Of a stretch of DNA of 38,000 nucleotides, positions 32,992-38,000 are shown piece after piece. Both the position numbers and the translations under genes were made by a program. Position 1 is the first letter of the stretch. Each line of letters begins with the position of its first letter. This DNA comes from Acidobacteriota bacterium (GTDB lineage Bacteria; Acidobacteriota; Blastocatellia; Pyrinomonadales; Pyrinomonadaceae): the NCBI GenBank assembly GCA_029781855.1, contig JAKOVX010000148.1, positions 1 through 38,000 on the forward strand. Reading direction: 5' to 3'. Below the pieces are notes generated by a model. The model searched no databases and was not told the origin of the DNA. It saw only the letters and a program-made list of their open reading frames with translations.

Positions 32992-35900
32992 ATGAAAATG
33001 AAACTTGGCCTTTTGTTGGTTTTGCTAATGTCCTTGACGGCGATGAGTCAGGACAAGCCGTTATGGATGCGGTATCCGGCCATATCGCCGGATGGACAGA
33101 CGATCTTGTTCAGTTTCAAAGGCGATATATACTCGGTTCCCGCCGCCGGCGGCACTGCCATACCATTGACCTTAAGTGAGAGTTACGAATTCGCGCCGGT
33201 CTGGAGCCATGACGGCAAAAGCATAGCGTTTGCGTCAGACCGATACGGAAATTTCGATGTTTTTGTCATGCCCGCCACCGGCGGCGAAGCGAAACGTCTG
33301 ACATTCCACTCCACTCGCGAAATTCCAAGCAGCTTTACGGCGGATGACAAGGCAGTTATTTTTAACGCCGCGCGTCAGGATGTTGCCAGCAATGCTCAAT
33401 TTCCGATCGGATTGATGAGCGAACTCTATAGCGTTCCGGTAGCGGGTGGCCGCGTATCGCAGATTTTGCCCACTCCGGCATTGGACGCGACATTGAATTC
33501 TACTGGCGACAAGCTGATATTCCACGATATCAAAGGCTACGAGAGTGACTGGCGAAAACATCACACTTCTGCGGTCACACGTGATATTTGGCTGTACGAC
33601 TTTACGGCAAAGAAATACACGCAACTCTCTACATTCAAAGGCGAAGATCGAAATCCCGTATTTGACTCGAACGACCGCGATTATTATTACCTGAGCGAGC
33701 AGGGAGGAAGCTTTAACGTTTATAAGAGCAGCCTGGCAAATCCCGCCAAGTCGACTCCGCTGACCCGTTTCTCAAAAAATCCGGTCCGGTTTCTGACAAG
33801 ATCCCGCAACAACACGCTCTGTTTCGGTTACGACGGCGAGATCTACACGCAAAAGCCGGGCGGTGATCCGGTCAAGGTAAATATTCGCGTCGGTGCCGAT
33901 GGCCGTGATGCGATCGACAAGATCGTGCCGGTAAATGGTGGATTTACTGAGGTATCGTTGTCACCAAACGGAAAGGAATTCGCGTTTGTGTTCCGTGGTG
34001 AAATATTCGTCAGCAGCGTTGACGGAAAAACAACGAAGCGGATCACTAATACTCCATGGCAGGAGAGAACTGTGAGTTTCAGCCCGGATGGAAGGAGCCT
34101 TGTTTTTGCCGCTGAAAAGGATAGTAACTGGAACGTCTATACGCTCTCGATCACCCGCAAAGAGGAGCCGTACTTTTACGTTTCGACGGTTCTGAAGGAG
34201 GACACTGTCGTGGCTACTCCGGCGGAGGAGTATCAACCGGCATTCTCACCTGACGGCAAGGAGGTCGCGTATCTTGAGAATCGCCAGGTACTGAAAGTGA
34301 TCGATCTCTCGACCAAGCAGTCGCGAACGATACTTGCCGCAGATAAAAACTACTCCTACGCCGACGGTGATCAGTATTATCAGTGGTCGCCGGACGGCAA
34401 GTGGTTCCTGGTCCAATTCGGGCTGCCCGGACGCATATTCACCCCCGAAGTCGGGTTGATCTCGGCGGACGGAAAAGGGGAACTCCATAACCTGACACAG
34501 AGCGGATACAACGACTTTCAGCCTAAGTGGGCAATGGACGGCAAGATGATGATATGGGGCTCGGACCGCGAGGGAGCTCTGAATCAAGGCGGAGGATCGG
34601 TATCGGGTGATATTTACGGAATGTACTTCTCACGAGACCTCTTTGACCGTTCCAAATTGACCAAGGAGGAGTTTGCACTTCTAAAGGAACAGGAAGACAA
34701 GCTCGAAAAGGAAAAGAAAGAGGCGGAGGCAAAGGACAAGGCCGCAACTCCGACTCCGACACCCAAAACGGATGGCAAGGAAAGGAAGCCGATCGAGATC
34801 GACTGGGATGGACTGACTGACCGGAAGGCCAAACTTACACTTCACACCTCGCCGGCAAGCGACTGGGCACTTTCGAAAGACGGCGAAAAACTGTACTACC
34901 TGACCAGTTTTGAAAAAGGGAACGATCTCTGGGTGACGGAGCTTCGGTCCAAGGAAACAAAGCTGTTCGCCAAACTTGGAGCGAGAAATGCCTCGATGGA
35001 GATATCAAAAGACGGCAAATTCCTGCTCGTTCTCGCCGATGGCAAAGTGGTAAAGGTAGACGCTGACAGCGGCAAAGCCGAGCCGGCAGCCGTGAACACC
35101 GAGATGGTACTTAAGTATTCGGAAGAAAAGGCTTACATCTTTGACCACAGCTGGCGGCAATTCAAGGAAAAACTGATCTTTCCCGATCTGCAGGGTGTCG
35201 ACTGGGATTACTACTACACGACCTACAAGAAGTTTTTGCCGTATATCAACAACAACTATGATTTTGCCGAGATGCTAAGCGAGATGCTCGGCGAAATGAA
35301 TGTTTCGCACACGGGCTGCTACTACAGGGCGAATTTCCCGAATACGGACGCGACAGCGAGCCTGGGGCTGCTTTACGACTACTCGTTTACGGGTAACGGC
35401 CTGAAAGTTGCCGAGGTCATCGAGGGCGGCCCTGCGGAAAAGGCTTCATCAAGGATCAAGGCCGGCACTGTGATCGAATCGATCGACGGCCAAAAGATCG
35501 ACGATTCGATCGATTTCTATCAGTTGTTGAACCGCAAAGCCGGAAAGATCACGCTCCTTTCATTATTTGACCCTACGTCGGACCGACGTTGGGAAGAGAC
35601 GGTGCAGCCGATCTCAGGGGGCGAAGAGGGCGAACTGCTATACAAACGGTGGGTCAAGAACCGTCGGGCTGAGGTCGACCGGCTCTCCGGCGGTAAGATC
35701 GGCTACATTCACGTCCGGGCGATGAACGACGCAAGTATGCGTGCGGCGTTTGACGAGGCTTTAGGGCTGAATCTCGAGAAAGACGCGATCATCGTCGATA
35801 CGCGATTCAATGGCGGTGGCAATATTCACGAGCAGCTTTCCGATTTTCTGAGCGGCAAGAAGTATTTCGATGTCATTCCGCACGGACAATATGTCGGATA

Positions 35901-36243
35901 TGAGCCCAGCGACAAATGGATAAAGCCGTCTATCGTTTTAATCGGAGAAAGCAACTACTCCGACGCTCATCTTTTCCCATTGGCTTACAAGGCAAAGGGG
36001 ATCGGCAAGCTGCTCGGCATGCCCGTTCCGGGAACCGGAACCTTCGTGTGGTGGGAAAATCAGATCGATCCGACTCTTCGGTTCGGAATCCCGATGGGTG
36101 GCTGGCGTTCAATGGACGGTAAGTTCGCGGAGAACAACCAGACCGAGCCGGATATTCGTGTTCGGAACGAACCGGACATTATGGCTGCAGGCCGCGATCA
36201 GCAGATCGAAGAAGCGGTCAAGGAGCTGATGAAGAACAAATAG
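32992..36243 (+). CDS. Secreted tricorn-like protease (beta-propeller, PDZ, S41 peptidase)
   Basis: From ATG 32992 this is a 1,083-residue protein with a signal peptide (KLGLLLVLLMSLTAMSQ). An earlier ATG at 32926 would add 22 residues that do not look like a signal peptide. WD40/PD40-type beta-propeller repeats fill the first half (ISPDGQTILFSFKGDIYSV, WSHDGKSIAFASD, FSPDGRSLVFAAE). A charged linker near residues 560-590 precedes a second propeller-like part. The tricorn core follows, a PDZ domain (KVAEVIEGGPAEKASSRIKAG) and the S41 peptidase domain. Ser772-His773 (NVSHTG) align with tricorn Ser745-His746, and Ser990 (NYSDAHLFP) with nucleophile Ser965. Tricorn family members trim peptides; this one is probably exported. 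A strong terminator follows. Confidence 0.93.
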   Translation: MKMKLGLLLVLLMSLTAMSQDKPLWMRYPAISPDGQTILFSFKGDIYSVPAAGGTAIPLTLSESYEFAPVWSHDGKSIAFASDRYGNFDVFVMPATGGEAKRLTFHSTREIPSSFTADDKAVIFNAARQDVASNAQFPIGLMSELYSVPVAGGRVSQILPTPALDATLNSTGDKLIFHDIKGYESDWRKHHTSAVTRDIWLYDFTAKKYTQLSTFKGEDRNPVFDSNDRDYYYLSEQGGSFNVYKSSLANPAKSTPLTRFSKNPVRFLTRSRNNTLCFGYDGEIYTQKPGGDPVKVNIRVGADGRDAIDKIVPVNGGFTEVSLSPNGKEFAFVFRGEIFVSSVDGKTTKRITNTPWQERTVSFSPDGRSLVFAAEKDSNWNVYTLSITRKEEPYFYVSTVLKEDTVVATPAEEYQPAFSPDGKEVAYLENRQVLKVIDLSTKQSRTILAADKNYSYADGDQYYQWSPDGKWFLVQFGLPGRIFTPEVGLISADGKGELHNLTQSGYNDFQPKWAMDGKMMIWGSDREGALNQGGGSVSGDIYGMYFSRDLFDRSKLTKEEFALLKEQEDKLEKEKKEAEAKDKAATPTPTPKTDGKERKPIEIDWDGLTDRKAKLTLHTSPASDWALSKDGEKLYYLTSFEKGNDLWVTELRSKETKLFAKLGARNASMEISKDGKFLLVLADGKVVKVDADSGKAEPAAVNTEMVLKYSEEKAYIFDHSWRQFKEKLIFPDLQGVDWDYYYTTYKKFLPYINNNYDFAEMLSEMLGEMNVSHTGCYYRANFPNTDATASLGLLYDYSFTGNGLKVAEVIEGGPAEKASSRIKAGTVIESIDGQKIDDSIDFYQLLNRKAGKITLLSLFDPTSDRRWEETVQPISGGEEGELLYKRWVKNRRAEVDRLSGGKIGYIHVRAMNDASMRAAFDEALGLNLEKDAIIVDTRFNGGGNIHEQLSDFLSGKKYFDVIPHGQYVGYEPSDKWIKPSIVLIGESNYSDAHLFPLAYKAKGIGKLLGMPVPGTGTFVWWENQIDPTLRFGIPMGGWRSMDGKFAENNQTEPDIRVRNEPDIMAAGRDQQIEEAVKELMKNK

Positions 36244-36267
36244 ACAAACTCTCTTTTCAGAGCAATC

Positions 36268-36310
36268 AAAAAGCACGGTTAGGAGAATGATCTCCGACCG
36301 TGCTTTTTTT
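36268..36310 (+). terminator. Intrinsic terminator after the tricorn-like gene
   Basis: A long stem, aaaaagcacggt (36268-36279) with accgtgcttttt (36297-36308), has an inner GGAG/CTCC stem around aatgat and runs into seven T bases (36304-36310). It is the strongest terminator in the window. The A run on the other arm lets it work for the convergent ATP-grasp gene as well. Confidence 0.9.
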
Positions 36311-36338
36311 GGATGTGCGTATTTTCTGCTGTGCAGGT

Positions 36339-37301
36339 TTACGCGTTTTCGTTCGCCGCTTTCGCCGGCGGATTTAACATTGCCGACCAGCGATAATCCG
36401 GTGTGTCCCAGCCTTCCTCTAACTTTCGCAGGATAAAATCGGTCATGTTATCGACTATCCACCGGTGGTTGTACTCACCAACCGAAGCAAGCTCGGCGTC
36501 AGGGGCCGGGTTCATAAAGTCGATCGCGTAAGGCACTCCGTCCTTGATAGCGAATTCGACGGTGTTGAGGTCGTATCCGAGAGCCTCGCAGATCGTGATC
36601 ACGTCCTTTTCGACTCGTTCGTGGAGTTCCGGCGTCAGGTAATTATCGATGTTCACGTACTGCATACCGGACAGATAAGGTTTCGAGGGGTCATACGGCA
36701 TGATGAGCACTTTCTCTTTACCGACGCAGTAACAACGGACAAAATGGTCGTACTCGATGCCTTCCTGCAGCGTCATGCAGAGCGTGCCGGACTGGTTATA
36801 TTCCGTCATCAGCTCGTCCATGTTGTGGATCTTCGAGACATTCTTCCAACCTCCGCCGTCGAACGGTTTCAGGAAAGACGGGAACCCGACGTAGTCGACG
36901 ATTCCTTGCCAATCGAGCGGAAATTCGAGATTCCTGAGGCTTTCCGTCGTGATGTCTTTGATATACGAATGCTGCGGCAGCAACACGGTCTTCGGGATCG
37001 CGACTCCGATCTTTGCCGCCAGACAAAAGTTGAAGAACTTGTCGTCCGCCGACCACCAGAACGGATTATTGATGATATACGTACCCTCAAGAGCGAGCCG
37101 CTTTAGCGTGGCCCGGTAATACGGTACCTCGTGCGAGATACGGTCGATAATTACATCGTATTTCTTTGGTTCATCCAGGCGAATGCCGCCGATAGTGATC
37201 CATTCTGCCACAACATCGCCGCCGCTTCGCTCAGCAATGCTCTTGATCATTGACTCGGGAAACGTCACTTCGCGTCCCGCTAAAATTCCGACTCTTTTCA
37301 T
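36339..37301 (-). CDS. ATP-grasp family enzyme
   Basis: From ATG 37301 this is a 320-residue protein; 27 more codons are open upstream but carry no family signature. The start MKRVGILAGREVTFPES and the central VGFPSFLKPFDGGGWKNVSKI match ATP-grasp ligases, where the Lys in FLKP and the Gly-rich loop bind ATP. The C-terminal NTVEFAIKDGVPYAIDFMNPAPD has the acidic and Asn residues that hold the two magnesium ions. Such enzymes join a carboxylate to an amine or thiol through an acyl phosphate. The exact substrate cannot be read from the sequence; relatives include RimK, glutathione synthase and D-Ala-D-Ala ligase. It is monocistronic and convergent with the tricorn-like gene. Confidence 0.88.
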   Translation of the reverse strand: MKRVGILAGREVTFPESMIKSIAERSGGDVVAEWITIGGIRLDEPKKYDVIIDRISHEVPYYRATLKRLALEGTYIINNPFWWSADDKFFNFCLAAKIGVAIPKTVLLPQHSYIKDITTESLRNLEFPLDWQGIVDYVGFPSFLKPFDGGGWKNVSKIHNMDELMTEYNQSGTLCMTLQEGIEYDHFVRCYCVGKEKVLIMPYDPSKPYLSGMQYVNIDNYLTPELHERVEKDVITICEALGYDLNTVEFAIKDGVPYAIDFMNPAPDAELASVGEYNHRWIVDNMTDFILRKLEEGWDTPDYRWSAMLNPPAKAANENA

Positions 37302-37541
37302 AAATGTATGAATATTCCTTTCTAAATTGATTGATAATTTCGGCCAGCGAAACCTTCCGAGGGCCGTATTCTGTAAAATCAATAATCTTACTGGATAAAG
37401 CGAAAAGCGGCAAGGTGTTTAAAATGTTTGCGCGTCGGTGGCATTGCACGCTAGAATACTCGTAGATTCGATCGTCTGGCGGTTTCACCGCAATGATCGG
37501 TCGGCTAACCTCAGTCTTCCATTAGGAACCCGCACAAATCA

Positions 37542-38000
37542 ATGAATGAACAAACCGTTTCGCACGTGCCAATAGGTATAGAACTGCCTCCGGACCAGCC
37601 AAAGACGCAGGCGGAAAAGACCGCAGAATCGTTTCATCAGGTCCTCCAGCGAATGTTCGCCGTCGACAGCAAGGTCAGTGATCTGATCTTCTCGCCGGGC
37701 CGACCGCCGCAGGTCGAACTTTCGGGCGATCTGCAGGGCGTCGTGCTCCCCGGTCTTGAGTCGTTAAAACCTGCCCAGATAAAAGCGATCGCGGACATTA
37801 TGTTGGCGGGAAACGAACAGTCGATCGAGGCGCTCGAAAGAAAGGGATCGGCGGACGTGTCCTATAGTGTTCCGGGACTCTGCCGTTTTCGTGTCAATAT
37901 CTTTCGTCAACGCGGCAGTCTCGCGATCGTTATGCGGGTGATCCCGACAAAGCCGCCGAATTGGCAGGAACTCAACCTTCCTGACGCCGTAAAGGGTGTC
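37542..38000 (+). CDS. PilT-like twitching motility ATPase, 5' part
   Basis: The first 153 codons are in the window, and the rest lies beyond the 3' edge. ATG 37542 opens a frame with no stops to the end. The region after a 25-residue charged lead, with FHQVLQRMFAVDSKVSDLIF, SPGRPPQVELSGDLQGVVLP and VSYSVPGLCRFRVNIFRQRG, has the layout of the N-terminal PAS-like domain of PilT/GspE family ATPases. The later IVMRVIPTKPP leads to the usual PilT linker. The ATPase core and its Walker motifs are not seen. PilT powers retraction of type IV pili at the inner membrane. The Leu/Met-rich lead is longer than in many PilT proteins. Confidence 0.85.
   Translation, partial: MNEQTVSHVPIGIELPPDQPKTQAEKTAESFHQVLQRMFAVDSKVSDLIFSPGRPPQVELSGDLQGVVLPGLESLKPAQIKAIADIMLAGNEQSIEALERKGSADVSYSVPGLCRFRVNIFRQRGSLAIVMRVIPTKPPNWQELNLPDAVKGV

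Noticed and set aside
36465..37106. 213-codon plus-strand frame over the ATP-grasp gene
   Set aside because: It mirrors the ATP-grasp coding strand and has no independent features.
37231..37488. Small minus-strand gene upstream of the ATP-grasp gene
   Set aside because: It overlaps the first codons of the ATP-grasp gene in another frame and lacks any recognisable feature.

Overview
The window (38 kb, moderately high GC, no window-wide strand bias) looks like a chromosomal piece of an Acidobacteriota genome, most likely class Blastocatellia (Pyrinomonadaceae-like). That placement is inference. It rests on a VWFA-related protein of the type common in Acidobacteriota, a secreted tricorn-like S41 protease, a secreted M3 peptidase, a PASTA-less Ser/Thr kinase with a Pro/Thr tail, several TPR membrane proteins, and surface proteins ending in a carboxypeptidase-regulatory-like beta domain. 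No phage, IS element, CRISPR array or rRNA was seen.

Layout. 1-1.07 kb: a CPBP membrane protease (minus strand). 1.13-5.74 kb: a compact plus-strand operon with an NtrY-like histidine kinase, a small membrane protein, an NtrX-like sigma-54 activator and a four-helix-bundle (23S rRNA IVS-type) protein. 5.79-7.94 kb: a convergent secreted Dcp-type M3 metallopeptidase. 7.94-8.81 kb: a long gene-free leader with possible promoters. 8.8-21.0 kb: one giant multidomain secreted-protein gene of about 4,050 codons, interrupted by a single in-frame TGA at 10220-10222. 21.0-22.4 kb: a secreted protein with two cohesin-like repeats and the same kind of C-terminal domain as the giant protein. 22.5-23.0 kb: a small papain-fold cysteine protease without a signal peptide. 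23.25-23.32 kb: tRNA-Arg(ACG). 23.4-24.4 kb: a VWA-domain secreted protein. 24.6-28.4 kb (plus): a membrane zinc-ribbon protein, a Ser/Thr kinase and a TPR lipoprotein-like or secreted protein. 28.4-30.2 kb (minus): an ECF sigma factor and a zf-HC2 anti-sigma factor. 30.4-32.8 kb: two TPR membrane proteins. 33.0-36.2 kb: a tricorn-like protease. 36.3-37.3 kb (minus): an ATP-grasp enzyme. 37.54 kb to the end: the 5' part of a PilT-like ATPase gene, cut by the window edge.

The most unusual region is 8.8-23.0 kb. The giant protein joins an N,N-dimethylformamidase-beta-like domain, DUF4082 modules, Ig-like, FN3-like and LamG-like repeats, a NodB-like deacetylase region, InlB-type repeats, cohesin-like domains and a dockerin-like segment. 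The in-frame TGA is followed six bases later by a strong hairpin. The frame is the same on both sides, so the interruption is a single stop codon and not a frameshift. It could be a recent nonsense mutation, an assembly error, or programmed readthrough. A second clear result is a near-perfect ECF-type promoter (GGAAC, 17 bases, GTCTAA) just upstream of the ECF sigma gene, which suggests autoregulation and helps fix that gene's start.
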